DNA of 35,431 bases from an uncultured Pseudacidovorax sp. (GCF_913773995.1 NZ_CAJYES010000244.1:1-35431), one strand, 5' to 3'; shown: positions 10,781 to 18,796, counted from the first letter of the stretch. Program-made: numbers and translations. Notes: a model not told the origin generated them from the letters alone.

Positions 10781-10796
10781 TTGCTGCGCTGCAACA
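10781..10796. promoter_or_regulatory. PhaR-like palindrome, proximal
   Basis: TTGCTGCGCTGCAACA has arms TTGC/GCAA and is one mismatch from CTGC-N3-GCAG, the core reported for the PHA-responsive repressor PhaR in Paracoccus. It lies just downstream of the predicted phasin start point, where a bound repressor would block transcription. Its sequence matches the distal copy at 10840 in 14 of 16 positions. Confidence 0.5.
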
Positions 10797-10804
10797 TGGG
10801 ATGA

Positions 10805-10833
10805 AGTATGGCAGCGGCCAGCGGCGATCTCAA
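10805..10833 (-). promoter_or_regulatory. sigma-70 promoter of the phasin gene
   Basis: Reading leftward, TTGAGA (10833-10828, 5 of 6 consensus) and CATACT (10810-10805, 4 of 6) are separated by exactly 17 bp. The predicted start, near 10798, gives a leader of about 57 nt ending in AAGGAG. Confidence 0.7.
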
Positions 10834-10839
10834 GGGTTT

Positions 10840-10855
10840 TTGCTGCGATGCAGCA
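10840..10855. promoter_or_regulatory. PhaR-like palindrome, distal
   Basis: TTGCTGCGATGCAGCA contains a perfect TGCTGC/GCAGCA dyad and matches CTGC-N3-GCAG exactly. It sits 7 bp upstream of the phasin -35 hexamer and 59 bp from the proximal copy. It also lies about 50 bp before the divergent thioesterase start, so it could affect both genes. Confidence 0.55.
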
Positions 10856-10902
10856 TTTTTAGGTGACAGCCCCTATTCGGGGCGCCCGGCAGAATCGCCG
10901 CC

Positions 10903-11340
10903 ATGAGCAGCGCCCGCCCTACGCCCCAGCCGCGCGACCATTACCGCGCCTTCCGATCGATCACCACCCGCTGGATGGACAACGACGTCTACGGCCACGT
11001 CAACAACGTCATCTACTACAGCTGGTTCGACACGGCGGTGAATGCACTGCTGATCGAGCGCGGCGCCCTGGACATCCACACCGGGAGCACGGTGGGGTTT
11101 GTCGTCGAGACGCAATGCAACTACTTCGCCCCGCTGGCCTTCCCGCAGACCATCGAAGCCGGAGTCCGCGTGGCCCATGTAGGCAGCAGCAGCGTGCGCT
11201 ATGAAGTGGGGCTATTTGCCGAAGGCGCCTCGACCGCCGCAGCCCAGGGACACTTCGTGCACGTCTATGTCGACCGCGTCAGCCAGCGGCCCGTGGGCCT
11301 GCCCGCGGCGCTGATGCAAGTGCTCGAAACGCTTCGCTGA
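10903..11340 (+). CDS. YbgC/FadM-type acyl-CoA thioesterase
   Basis: The 145-residue protein is a single hotdog domain of the 4-hydroxybenzoyl-CoA thioesterase class. RWMDNDVYGHVNNVIYYSWFDTAVN matches the family's active-site loop and helix, in which the Asp (D of DND) is the usual catalytic acid and GHVNN is the usual follow-on. A CNYFAPLAFPQTIEAGVRV strand pair comes next. It should hydrolyse acyl-CoA in the cytoplasm; chain-length preference cannot be judged. It is divergent from the phasin gene across 161 bp that contain the phasin promoter and PhaR-like sites. The ATG at 10903 has no clear Shine-Dalgarno sequence before it. Confidence 0.87.
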   Translation: MSSARPTPQPRDHYRAFRSITTRWMDNDVYGHVNNVIYYSWFDTAVNALLIERGALDIHTGSTVGFVVETQCNYFAPLAFPQTIEAGVRVAHVGSSSVRYEVGLFAEGASTAAAQGHFVHVYVDRVSQRPVGLPAALMQVLETLR

Positions 11341-11387
11341 CGGCAGGCGGGTCCCGGAAGGCGAAGGGCAAGCCCGGGACTGCCCAT

Positions 11388-11413
11388 AAAAAAGCGGCAC
11401 CCGAAGGTGCCGC
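11388..11413 (-). terminator. intrinsic terminator of the Cx10C protein gene
   Basis: Reading leftward, GCGGCACC (11413-11406), loop TTCG and GGTGCCGC (11401-11394) are followed by six T (11393-11388). A second stem, GTCCCGG with CCGGGAC at 11351-11380, lies between it and the thioesterase stop and may end that gene. Confidence 0.92.
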
Positions 11414-11445
11414 CAAAGCGCTTCCGTCAAACGCGAGGAGACAAA

Positions 11446-11856
11446 TTACTTCTTGGCGACCATGGCCTTGATGTCGGCCTTGGCCTTTTCATGGTCAGCC
11501 TTGGCCTGCGACTGGCAGGCGTTCTTGGCGTCGCCGCTCATGTCGTCGCACTTTTCCTTGGCCACGTCGTAGGCAGCGTCGGCCTTGGCTTCGGCGACCT
11601 TCTTGCTGTGGCTATTGCTCGGCTTGTACGACTGCTCCAGCTCAGCCTTGGCGACGTTTTCCTTGCCCTTGGCTTCCTTCTCGCACACGTCCTTGGCGTT
11701 TTCCTTCAGCGTGTCGCACTGGGCCTTGTCGGCCTTGTACTGGGCGGAGATCTTGTCCTTCTCGGCCTTGTACTCGTCCTTGGTCATGGCGCTGGCCTGG
11801 ACGGCGCCGAACAGGCAGCCGGTGGCGATGGCGAGGGTGAATGCGGTCTTCTTCAT
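11446..11856 (-). CDS. small periplasmic helical protein with two Cx10C repeats
   Basis: The 136-residue product starts with a Sec signal peptide (residues 1-23, cleavage after VQASA). The mature part is almost all Lys, Ala, Glu, Asp and Gln and should be helical. It holds four Cys in two Cx10C pairs, Cys47/Cys58 and Cys103/Cys114. The segments around them align with each other (YKADKAQC ... KDVCEKEAK and YDVAKEKC ... KNACQSQAK), so the protein is an internal duplication of about 33 residues. Each pair could close a helical hairpin through a disulfide in the periplasm. I do not recognise a characterised family. AAGGAG precedes the ATG. It lies 63 bp downstream of the CsbD-like gene on the same strand, which hints at a shared stress response. 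Confidence 0.8.
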   Translation of the reverse strand: MKKTAFTLAIATGCLFGAVQASAMTKDEYKAEKDKISAQYKADKAQCDTLKENAKDVCEKEAKGKENVAKAELEQSYKPSNSHSKKVAEAKADAAYDVAKEKCDDMSGDAKNACQSQAKADHEKAKADIKAMVAKK

Positions 11857-11919
11857 GGTTGGTGCTCCTTGGGCAACGATTGAAATGGGGAGGGGGTTCT
11901 GTCAGGACTGGCCGGTGGC

Positions 11920-12153
11920 TCAGTACTTTTCCATCCAGAGGGCGGCGGGGGTGCGGCCTTCGGCGCTTTCCCAGGCCTTGACCTGAGCTTCGGCCTCGTC
12001 ACGGCTCACGCCATGACGCTCCTGGATCTTGCCCAGCAGTTGGTCGCGCTTGCCGGCCACAACGTCGAAGTCGTCGTCGGTCAGCTTGCCCCACTGCTCC
12101 TTGACCTTGCCCTTCAACTGCTTCCAGTTGCCTTCGATGATGTCCTTGTTCAT
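11920..12153 (-). CDS. CsbD-family stress protein
   Basis: The 77-residue protein opens with MNKDIIEGNWKQLKGKVKEQWGKLTDDD, the hallmark of the CsbD family, followed by GKRDQLLGKIQERHGVS. In Bacillus csbD is under the general-stress sigma factor, and in E. coli the relative YjbJ is abundant under stress, but the molecular role is unknown. It is acidic and helical with no signal peptide. AAGGAG lies 6 bp before the ATG. The 210 bp to the divergent pncB contain small hairpins (GCACC-GTG-GGTGC at 12179-12191 and GTGC-TAT-GCAC at 12196-12206) that fall in its leader. No clear sigma-70 promoter is seen. Confidence 0.9.
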   Translation of the reverse strand: MNKDIIEGNWKQLKGKVKEQWGKLTDDDFDVVAGKRDQLLGKIQERHGVSRDEAEAQVKAWESAEGRTPAALWMEKY

Positions 12154-12363
12154 GGGATCTCCTTTGGTTGCTTGCGGGGCACCGTGGGTGCCGCCGTGCT
12201 ATGCACTCTGGTGGGCAGCCTGCGTCCGCCCGGTAGGACGCCCAAAGGAGGGTTCGTAGGCGCAGGCGCACCATGCCCGTGATAATCCGCCCCACCCGTC
12301 CCGGGCCGGGGATCGCACACATTCCCGGGGAGACAACCGCGCCGCCGCGCGCCGAGCCGTTTC

Positions 12364-13581
12364 ATGATCATCCAGAGCCTTCTCGACACCGACCTGTACA
12401 AGTTCACGATGATGCAGGTGGTGTTGCACCACTTTCCGGGCGCCAAGGTCGAGTACCGATTCAAGTGCCGCAACCCCGGCGTCAACCTGGCCCGGCTGGC
12501 TGCGGAGATCCGCGAGGAGGTGAGGGCGCTGTGCAGCCTGCACTTCAAGGACGCGGAACTGGCCTACCTGCGCTCCATGCGCTTCATCAAGAGCGACTTC
12601 GTCGACTTCCTGGGCCTGTTCAAGCTCAACGAGAAGTACATCGAGATCGTGCCCGATGCCGCCACCGGCGAGATCGACATCCACATCAAGGGCCCCTGGC
12701 TGCACACGATCCTGTTCGAGATCCCGGTGCTGGCCATCGTCAACGAGGTGTACTTCCGCAATACGCACCGGCAGCCGGACCTGGAGGAAGGACGCCAGCG
12801 CCTGCAGGCCAAGATCGGGCAGCTGAAGGAAAGCGGCCTGGAGGACCTCAAGATCGCCGACTACGGCACCCGCCGCCGCTTCTCCAAGACCTGGCACGAG
12901 GAGGTGCTGCGGACGCTGACGGCAGAGCTGGGTGCCGTGAGCCCGCAGCCGCGCGCCGCCGAGCGCCTGCCGCAGTTCGCCGGCACCAGCAACGTGCTGT
13001 TCGCGATGAAGCTCGGCCTCATTCCCCTGGGCACCATGGCGCACGAGTACCTGCAGGCCTGCCAGGCGCTCGGCCCGCGGTTGCGCGACAGCCAGATCTA
13101 CGGCTTCGAGATGTGGGCCCGCGAATACCGCGGCGACCTGGGCATCGCGCTGTCCGACGTGTACGGCATGAGCGCCTTCCTGCGCGACTTCGACCTGTAC
13201 TTCTGCAAGCTCTTCGACGGTGCCCGGCACGACAGCGGCGACCCCTTCGAATGGGGCGAGCGCATGATTGCCCACTACGTGGCCAACCGGGTCGATCCGC
13301 ACACCAAGACGCTGATCTTCAGCGACGGCCTGACGGTGCCGCGCACCATCGAGCTCTATCGCCAGTTCCGGGGGCGCTGCCAGCTGGCCTTCGGCATCGG
13401 CACCAACCTCACCAACGACCTGGGCTACGAGCCGCTGCAGATCGTGATCAAGATGATCCGCTGCAATGGCCAGCCGGTCGCCAAGCTCTCGGACACGCCC
13501 GGCAAGGGCATGTGCGACGACGAAAAGTACCTCGCCTACCTGCGCCAGGTGTTCGAAATTCCCCAGCCCGCCACGCCCTGA
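12364..13581 (+). CDS. pncB: nicotinate phosphoribosyltransferase
   Basis: PncB joins nicotinate to phosphoribosyl pyrophosphate, using ATP, to give nicotinate mononucleotide in the Preiss-Handler route to NAD. The 405-residue length is standard. Family segments are clear: [20 protein letters not shown] at the start, [44 protein letters not shown] containing the probable phosphorylated His227, [15 protein letters not shown], and [12 protein letters not shown] for phosphate binding. It heads a rightward gene cluster and ends 17 bp before the transporter GTG. The pathway link to the next genes is not obvious. Confidence 0.96.
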   Translation: MIIQSLLDTDLYKFTMMQVVLHHFPGAKVEYRFKCRNPGVNLARLAAEIREEVRALCSLHFKDAELAYLRSMRFIKSDFVDFLGLFKLNEKYIEIVPDAATGEIDIHIKGPWLHTILFEIPVLAIVNEVYFRNTHRQPDLEEGRQRLQAKIGQLKESGLEDLKIADYGTRRRFSKTWHEEVLRTLTAELGAVSPQPRAAERLPQFAGTSNVLFAMKLGLIPLGTMAHEYLQACQALGPRLRDSQIYGFEMWAREYRGDLGIALSDVYGMSAFLRDFDLYFCKLFDGARHDSGDPFEWGERMIAHYVANRVDPHTKTLIFSDGLTVPRTIELYRQFRGRCQLAFGIGTNLTNDLGYEPLQIVIKMIRCNGQPVAKLSDTPGKGMCDDEKYLAYLRQVFEIPQPATP

Positions 13582-13598
13582 GCCCACACCGATCTGCC

Positions 13599-15023
13599 GT
13601 GACCTCGACTCTCCGCCGTTTTCGCCCTTCGCGGGCATTCCTGGGGGCTGCGCTGGCAGCCCCCACGCTTTCCCAGGCTGCCTCCTTCGACGGCGCTGTG
13701 CTGTCACCCCTGTGGGGGCTGCCCTTCGCCGGCATCCTGCTGTCGATCGCGCTGATGCCACTGCTGGCGCCGACCTTCTGGCACCACCATTTCGGCAAGG
13801 TCGCCGCCGCATGGGCGCTGGCCTTCCTGCTGCCGTTTGCGGCCGTGTTCGGCCCGGGGCTCGCGGGTGCGCAGGTGGTGCACGCGCTGCTGGCCGAGTA
13901 CATCCCCTTCATCGTGCTGCTGACGGCGCTGTTCACGGTGTCGGGCGGCATCTACATCCGGGGCAACCTCCACGGCTCTCCGGGGCTCAACACCGGGCTG
14001 CTGGCCATCGGGGGCCTTTTGGCGAGCATCATGGGCACCACGGGCGCGTCGATGCTGCTGATCCGCCCGCTCATCCGCGCCAACGACAACCGCAAGCACA
14101 AGGCGCATGTCGTGGTGTTCTTCATCTTCATCGTCTCCAACGTGGGCGGCTCGCTCACGCCGCTGGGCGATCCGCCGCTGTTCCTGGGCTTCCTCAAGGG
14201 CGTCGACTTCTTCTGGACCACCTGGCACCTGCTGCCGGACACGGGCTTCGTCCTGCTGTGCCTGCTGGGCATCTTCTTCGCGCTCGACCGCTTCTACTAC
14301 CGCAACGAGGGCGTGATGCCCGTCGACCCCACGCCCGACACGCGCGGCGTGCGCTTCGAGGGCCAGGTCAACTTCGCGCTGTTGGCGGTGGTGTTGGGCC
14401 TGGTGCTGATGAGCGGCTTGTGGCGCAGCGACGTCGCCTTCGACGTGATGGGCACGCCCGTCGGCCTGCCCGGCCTGATCCGCGATGCCGGCCTCATCGG
14501 CGTGACGCTGCTGTCGCTGGCGCTGACCAGGCGCGAGGTGCATGCGGCCAACCAGTTCGGCTGGGGCCCCATGCTGGAGGTTGCCAAGCTTTTCGCCGGC
14601 ATCTTCCTGACCATCGTGCCGGTGATCGCGATGCTGCGTGCCGGCACGGCCGGCCCCTTCGGCGCCGTGGTGGCGGCCGTGACCCGGCCCGACGGCCAGC
14701 CCGAGCCCGCCATGTACTTCTGGGCCACGGGGCTGCTCAGCTCCTTCCTGGACAACGCACCGACCTACCTGGTGTTCTTCAACACCGCGGGTGGCGACCC
14801 CGCCACCCTCATGACCACCCATGCCGCGACGCTGGCCGCCATCTCGGCCGGCGCCGTGTTCATGGGCGCCAACAGCTACATCGGCAACGCGCCCAACCTC
14901 ATGGTCAAGGCCATCGCCGAGGACCGCGGGGTGCGCATGCCCAGCTTCTTCGGCTACATGGCGTGGTCGGGCGCGGTGCTGCTGCCGCTGTTCGTGCTCG
15001 TCACTTTCATCTTCTTCCGCTGA
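13599..15023 (+). CDS. CitMHS/NhaD-type sodium:proton antiporter
   Basis: The 474-residue protein begins at GTG 13599 with a cleavable-looking signal (RRFRPSRAFLGAALAAPTLSQAAS), followed by about 11 hydrophobic segments. Diagnostic stretches are PFAGILLSIALMPLLAPTFWHHHFGK, TGASMLLIRPLI, SNVGGSLTPLGDPPLFLGFLKGVDFFWT, DNAPTYLVFF and FMGANSYIGNAPNLMVKAIAE, which match the large putative citrate/arsenite/Na+ transporter group usually annotated as a sodium:proton antiporter. It sits in the inner membrane; ion and substrate are unproven. The open frame extends far upstream through pncB, but the signal sequence and spacing favour this start, 17 bp after pncB. Confidence 0.87.
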   Translation: MTSTLRRFRPSRAFLGAALAAPTLSQAASFDGAVLSPLWGLPFAGILLSIALMPLLAPTFWHHHFGKVAAAWALAFLLPFAAVFGPGLAGAQVVHALLAEYIPFIVLLTALFTVSGGIYIRGNLHGSPGLNTGLLAIGGLLASIMGTTGASMLLIRPLIRANDNRKHKAHVVVFFIFIVSNVGGSLTPLGDPPLFLGFLKGVDFFWTTWHLLPDTGFVLLCLLGIFFALDRFYYRNEGVMPVDPTPDTRGVRFEGQVNFALLAVVLGLVLMSGLWRSDVAFDVMGTPVGLPGLIRDAGLIGVTLLSLALTRREVHAANQFGWGPMLEVAKLFAGIFLTIVPVIAMLRAGTAGPFGAVVAAVTRPDGQPEPAMYFWATGLLSSFLDNAPTYLVFFNTAGGDPATLMTTHAATLAAISAGAVFMGANSYIGNAPNLMVKAIAEDRGVRMPSFFGYMAWSGAVLLPLFVLVTFIFFR

Positions 15024-15090
15024 GCGCGGGCGGGCCGTCGACCGGCCCGATTCCGCGCACCGGCCGCCATCTAAAAAAACGGACTCTTCC

Positions 15091-16086
15091 ATGAGCAAGC
15101 CCCAGGTCCTCGTCGCCCGCGCGATCTTTCCCGACGCCGTGGCGCGCCTCGCAGACCATTTCGAGGTCGAGACCAATCCCTCCGACGAACTCTGGCCCAA
15201 GGCCGAGCTCATCCGCCGCCTGCAGGGCAAGGTGGGCGTGTTCACCACCGGCAGCGAGCGCATCGACGCCGAGGTGCTCGACGCCTGTCCGCAGCTGCGC
15301 ATCTGCGCCAACATGGCGGTGGGCTTCAACAACTTCGACGTCGACGCCATGACGGCCCGCGGCGTGCTGGGCACCAATGCGCCCGATGTGCTGACCGAGA
15401 CCACGGCCGACTTCGGCTTCGCGCTGCTGATGGCCACGGCCCGGCGCATCACCGAAAGCGAGCATTTCCTGCGCGCCGGCCAATGGACGAAATGGTCCTT
15501 CGACATGTTCGCGGGCGCCGAGGTGCACGGCAGCACGCTGGGCATCCTGGGCATGGGCCGCATCGGCCAGGGCATCGCCAGGCGCGGTGCGCACGGCTTC
15601 GGCATGAAGGTGATCTATCACAACCGCTCGCGCCTCTCGCCCGAGCTGGAGGCCGAATGCAAGGCGACGTATGTCGCCAAGGACGAGCTGCTGCGCACCG
15701 CCGACCACTTGGTGCTGGTGCTGCCCTACACGCCCGCCAACCACCACAGCATCGGCGCGGCGGAACTGGCGCTGATGAAGCCCACGGCCACGCTGGTCAA
15801 CATCGCCCGCGGCGGCATCGTGGACGACGCGGCCCTGGCCCAGGCGCTGAAGGACCGGCGCATTGCCGCCGCCGGCCTTGACGTGTTCGAGGGCGAGCCC
15901 AAGGTGCATCCCGACCTGCTGGGTGTGCCCAACGTGGTGCTCACCCCCCACATCGCCAGCGCCACGATCGGCACCCGCCGCGCCATGGCCGATCTGGCCG
16001 TGGACAACCTGATCGCCTTCCTCACCACCGGGCAGCCGCGCACGCCCGTCAATCCGCAGGTGCTGGGCCGGGTGCGCGGCCAATGA
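15091..16086 (+). CDS. D-2-hydroxyacid dehydrogenase (GhrB/glycerate dehydrogenase-like)
   Basis: The 331-residue enzyme belongs to the D-isomer-specific 2-hydroxyacid dehydrogenases, which reduce glyoxylate, hydroxypyruvate or 2-ketogluconate with NAD(P)H. It shows the nucleotide-binding GILGMGRIGQGIARR, HNRSRLSP after strand 2 (the Arg-Ser pair suggests NADPH), the catalytic Arg in NIARGGIVDD, the Glu in FEGEPKVHP and the His in TPHIASAT. The N-terminal substrate-binding part has NMAVGFNNFDVDAM and TETTADFGFALLMATARR. The start ATG lies 67 bp after the transporter gene. Its last 4 bp overlap the first codon of rmuC, so translation is probably coupled. Confidence 0.92.
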   Translation: MSKPQVLVARAIFPDAVARLADHFEVETNPSDELWPKAELIRRLQGKVGVFTTGSERIDAEVLDACPQLRICANMAVGFNNFDVDAMTARGVLGTNAPDVLTETTADFGFALLMATARRITESEHFLRAGQWTKWSFDMFAGAEVHGSTLGILGMGRIGQGIARRGAHGFGMKVIYHNRSRLSPELEAECKATYVAKDELLRTADHLVLVLPYTPANHHSIGAAELALMKPTATLVNIARGGIVDDAALAQALKDRRIAAAGLDVFEGEPKVHPDLLGVPNVVLTPHIASATIGTRRAMADLAVDNLIAFLTTGQPRTPVNPQVLGRVRGQ

Positions 16087-17468
16087 CGGAGGGGATGACG
16101 CTGCAGGACGGGCTGCTGCTCGGCCTCGGGCTCCTGAACCTCGTCCTGCTGGCCGTGTTGCTGCTGCGTCGGCCTGCCGAGCCTGACGCGGGCGCGCTGG
16201 AGGCGCCGATCCAGGCGATGCTGGAGCGCAACGAGCGCGCACTACGCCGCGAGATTGCCGACAACGCCCGCGCCAGCCGCCAGGAAAGCGCCGCCGCGTT
16301 GGCCACCTTCCAGCAGACCTTGCTGGCCCAGGGCGCCGAGGCCACGCGGACGCAGAACGCGCAACTCGATGCCTTCGCGCAGCAGATCGGCACGTTGCGT
16401 CAGGCGCTGGCCGAGACGCTCACCCGCCAGCTTCAGGGCCTTTCCGAAGCCAATGCCCGCCGCATCGCCGAAGTGCGCGAGACCATGGAGACGCAACTCG
16501 CCCAGCTGCAGGCCAGCAACAGCGCCAAGCTGGAGGAGATGCGTCAGACGGTGGACGAAAAGCTGCAGAGCACCCTCGAAGCGCGACTGGGCGAGAGCTT
16601 CCGCCAGGTGGCCGAGCGGCTGGAGCAGGTCTACAAGGGCCTGGGCGAGATGCAGACGCTGGCGCAGGGCGTGGGCGACCTCAAGCACCTGCTGACCAAC
16701 GTCAAGACCCGCGGCATGTTCGGCGAAGCCCAGCTCGCCGCTCTGCTGGAACAAGTGCTCGCGCCCGAGCAGTACGCGGCCCAGGTCGCCACCCATCCGG
16801 AGTCGCGCCAGGTGGTGGACTTCGCCATCCGACTCCCGGGCCGAAGCGCCGACGGCACGCCGGTGTGGCTGCCCATCGACGCGAAGTTTCCCAACGAGGA
16901 CTACGAGCGCCTGCTCGATGCCCAGCAGCGCGCCGACGCGCTGGCGGTGGAGGCGGCGGCCAAGGCGCTCGAAACCCGCATCCGCCTGGAAGCCCGCGGC
17001 ATCCACGAGAAGTACGTGTGCCCGCCGCACACCACCGACTTCGCCATCCTCTTCCTGCCCACCGAAGGCCTGTATGCCGAGGTGCTGCGCCGCCCGGGCC
17101 TGATGGAGGCGCTGCAGCGCGATCACCGCGTGACGCTGGCGGGCCCCACGACGCTGCTGGCCATGCTCAATTCGCTGCAGATGGGCTTTCGCACCCTGGC
17201 GCTCGAAAAGCGCAGCAGCGAGGTCTGGCAGGTGCTGGGCGCCGTCAAGACCGAGTTCATGAAGTTCGGCGAGGTGCTGGACAAGGTCAAGCGCCAGACC
17301 CAGACCGTGCTCAACACGCTGGACCAGACGCAGACCCGCACCAATGTGCTGACCCGCAAGCTGCGCAGCGTCGAAGCCTTGCCCGAGGCCCAGGCGCAGC
17401 AGTTGCTGCCCACGGCGGCCGAGGCGGCGGCCGACGCAGAAGAGGTCGAGGAGGGCGGCGCCCCGTGA
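16083..17468 (+). CDS. rmuC: DNA recombination protein RmuC
   Basis: RmuC limits inversions at short repeats in E. coli and has a nuclease-like fold. The 461-residue protein has one N-terminal membrane segment (about residues 8-29), a long coiled coil at about residues 35-190 (many QL/EA heptads), then the RmuC domain. Marks are NVKTRGMFGEAQLAALLEQVL, WLPIDAKFPNEDYERLL, EARGIHEKYVCPPHTTDFAILFLPTEGLYAEVLRRPG and GPTTLLAMLNSLQMGFRTL. The start overlaps the preceding dehydrogenase by ATGA, and the stop overlaps the GTG of the next MFS gene by 4 bp. Its biochemical role remains unclear in the family. Confidence 0.95.
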   Translation: MTEGMTLQDGLLLGLGLLNLVLLAVLLLRRPAEPDAGALEAPIQAMLERNERALRREIADNARASRQESAAALATFQQTLLAQGAEATRTQNAQLDAFAQQIGTLRQALAETLTRQLQGLSEANARRIAEVRETMETQLAQLQASNSAKLEEMRQTVDEKLQSTLEARLGESFRQVAERLEQVYKGLGEMQTLAQGVGDLKHLLTNVKTRGMFGEAQLAALLEQVLAPEQYAAQVATHPESRQVVDFAIRLPGRSADGTPVWLPIDAKFPNEDYERLLDAQQRADALAVEAAAKALETRIRLEARGIHEKYVCPPHTTDFAILFLPTEGLYAEVLRRPGLMEALQRDHRVTLAGPTTLLAMLNSLQMGFRTLALEKRSSEVWQVLGAVKTEFMKFGEVLDKVKRQTQTVLNTLDQTQTRTNVLTRKLRSVEALPEAQAQQLLPTAAEAAADAEEVEEGGAP

Positions 17469-18646
17469 GCGGCGCCGAACTCGCGCGACTGATCGCGGCG
17501 CAGGTCTGCCTGCATGCCACCATGGCCGGCATCCGGCTGGCGGCGCCGCTGCTGATGCTGCAGCAGGGCCACGGGGCGGCCTCGGTGGGCGTGCTGATCG
17601 CGCTGTTCGCGCTGACGCAGGTCTTCCTGGCCCTGCCGGCCGGCCGCTACGTGGACCGGCATGGGCTGAAGCGGCCGATGGCGCTGGCGGTGACCGCCGC
17701 CTTCGTCGGCGCGTTGCTGCCGCTGCTGTGGCCCGCCTTTCCGGCCATGTGCGTGTCGGCTTTGCTCACCGGCGGCGCCACCGGCGCCACGGTCATCGCG
17801 CTGCAGCGGCATGTGGGTCGGGCGGCGCAGGGCACGGCGCAACTGCGGCAGGTGTTCAGCTGGCTGGCCATCGCTCCGGCCGGTGCCAACTTCTTCGGAC
17901 CCTTCGCGGCCGGCCTGCTGATCGACCATGCCGGCAGCACGGCCGGCGATGCGCGGGCCTATGCGATCTGCTTCGCTTTCTTGGCGACGCTGCCGCTGGC
18001 GTGCTGGATGCTGGTGCGGCCCACGCGGGAAGCGCCCTCGGCCGCGCCCGCCGTCCATGCGCCCGGCACGCGCGCCTGGGACCTGCTGCGCGAGCCGATG
18101 TTCCGCCGCCTGCTCTTCGTCAACTGGATGCAGTCCTGCAGCTGGGATGTGCATGCCTTCGTGCTGCCGCTGCTGGGCCACGAACGGGGTCTGGGCGCCT
18201 CGGTCATCGGCACGCTGCTGGGCGGCTTTGCCATTGCGGCGGCGCTGGTGCGCATGCTGCTGCCGGTGCTGGCCGCCCGGGCCACCGAGCGGCAGGTGAT
18301 CCTGACCTCCAACCTGGTGGTGCTGGCCGTGTTCGCGCTCTATCCGCTGCTGCGCGACCCGTGGGCGATGGGGGCGTGCTCGGTGCTGCTGGGCTTTGCA
18401 TTGGGCGCGGTGCAGCCGATGGTGATGAGCATGCTGCACCAGATCACGCCGCACCACCGCCAGGGCGAGGCGCTGGGTCTGCGGCTCATGACCATCAATG
18501 CGTCGAGCGTGGTGATGCCGCTGCTCTTCGGCTCGCTCGGTGCGCTGATCGGCGTGGCGGGCGTGTTCTGGGTCGTGGGCGCGGTGATGGCGGTCGGCAC
18601 CCCGGCCGTGCGTGGATTGCAGGCACCCGACGAACACCGCGGCTGA
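17465..18646 (+). CDS. MFS transporter
   Basis: The 393-residue protein has about 12 hydrophobic helices and the motif A loop AGRYVDRHGLKRPM between helices 2 and 3. A second-half loop NWMQSCSWDVHAFVLPLLGHERG and HQITPHHRQGEALGLRLMTINASS are its most distinctive parts. Substrate is unknown; sugar-phosphate or drug exporters are both possible. I chose the GTG at 17465 because it overlaps the rmuC stop by 4 bp (GTGA) and puts the first helix right at the N-terminus. Upstream open frame lies inside rmuC and is not used. It is the last gene of the tight rightward run; the next promoter follows at 18730. Confidence 0.85.
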   Translation: MSGAELARLIAAQVCLHATMAGIRLAAPLLMLQQGHGAASVGVLIALFALTQVFLALPAGRYVDRHGLKRPMALAVTAAFVGALLPLLWPAFPAMCVSALLTGGATGATVIALQRHVGRAAQGTAQLRQVFSWLAIAPAGANFFGPFAAGLLIDHAGSTAGDARAYAICFAFLATLPLACWMLVRPTREAPSAAPAVHAPGTRAWDLLREPMFRRLLFVNWMQSCSWDVHAFVLPLLGHERGLGASVIGTLLGGFAIAAALVRMLLPVLAARATERQVILTSNLVVLAVFALYPLLRDPWAMGACSVLLGFALGAVQPMVMSMLHQITPHHRQGEALGLRLMTINASSVVMPLLFGSLGALIGVAGVFWVVGAVMAVGTPAVRGLQAPDEHRG

Positions 18647-18729
18647 GTGCCGCAGCGCGGCCGCGTGCGGGGCCGGCCGCGGCGCCGACGCACGAGTGTC
18701 CACAAAGCTGGCAGGGATTGGATACAAAA

Positions 18730-18745
18730 TGGCACGTCGATTGCT
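18730..18745 (+). promoter_or_regulatory. sigma-54 (RpoN) promoter of the amidohydrolase
   Basis: TGGCACG at 18730-18736, four bases, then TTGCT at 18741-18745 match the RpoN consensus TGGCACG-N4-TTGCW at every fixed position, with the -24 GG and -12 GC 12 bp apart. The predicted start near 18756 gives a leader of about 41 nt. The leader contains the inverted repeat GCCGGT-N7-ACCGGC (18766-18784). The flanking bases (TTGGATACAAAA just upstream) are AT-rich. Confidence 0.75.
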
Positions 18746-18796
18746 TGCGCTTCGGCATCCCTCCCGCCGGTGCACCAAACCGGCCCGAAAGTGCCC

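Noticed and set aside
15031-15049. GGGCCG/CGGCCC hairpin after the CitMHS-type transporter gene
   Set aside because: There is no T-run, and the downstream gene on the same strand is close, so it is not a convincing terminator.
13704-15605. 633-residue frame opposite the CitMHS-type transporter
   Set aside because: It is a shadow of two clear genes and has a His/Glu/Arg/Gln-rich nonsense composition.
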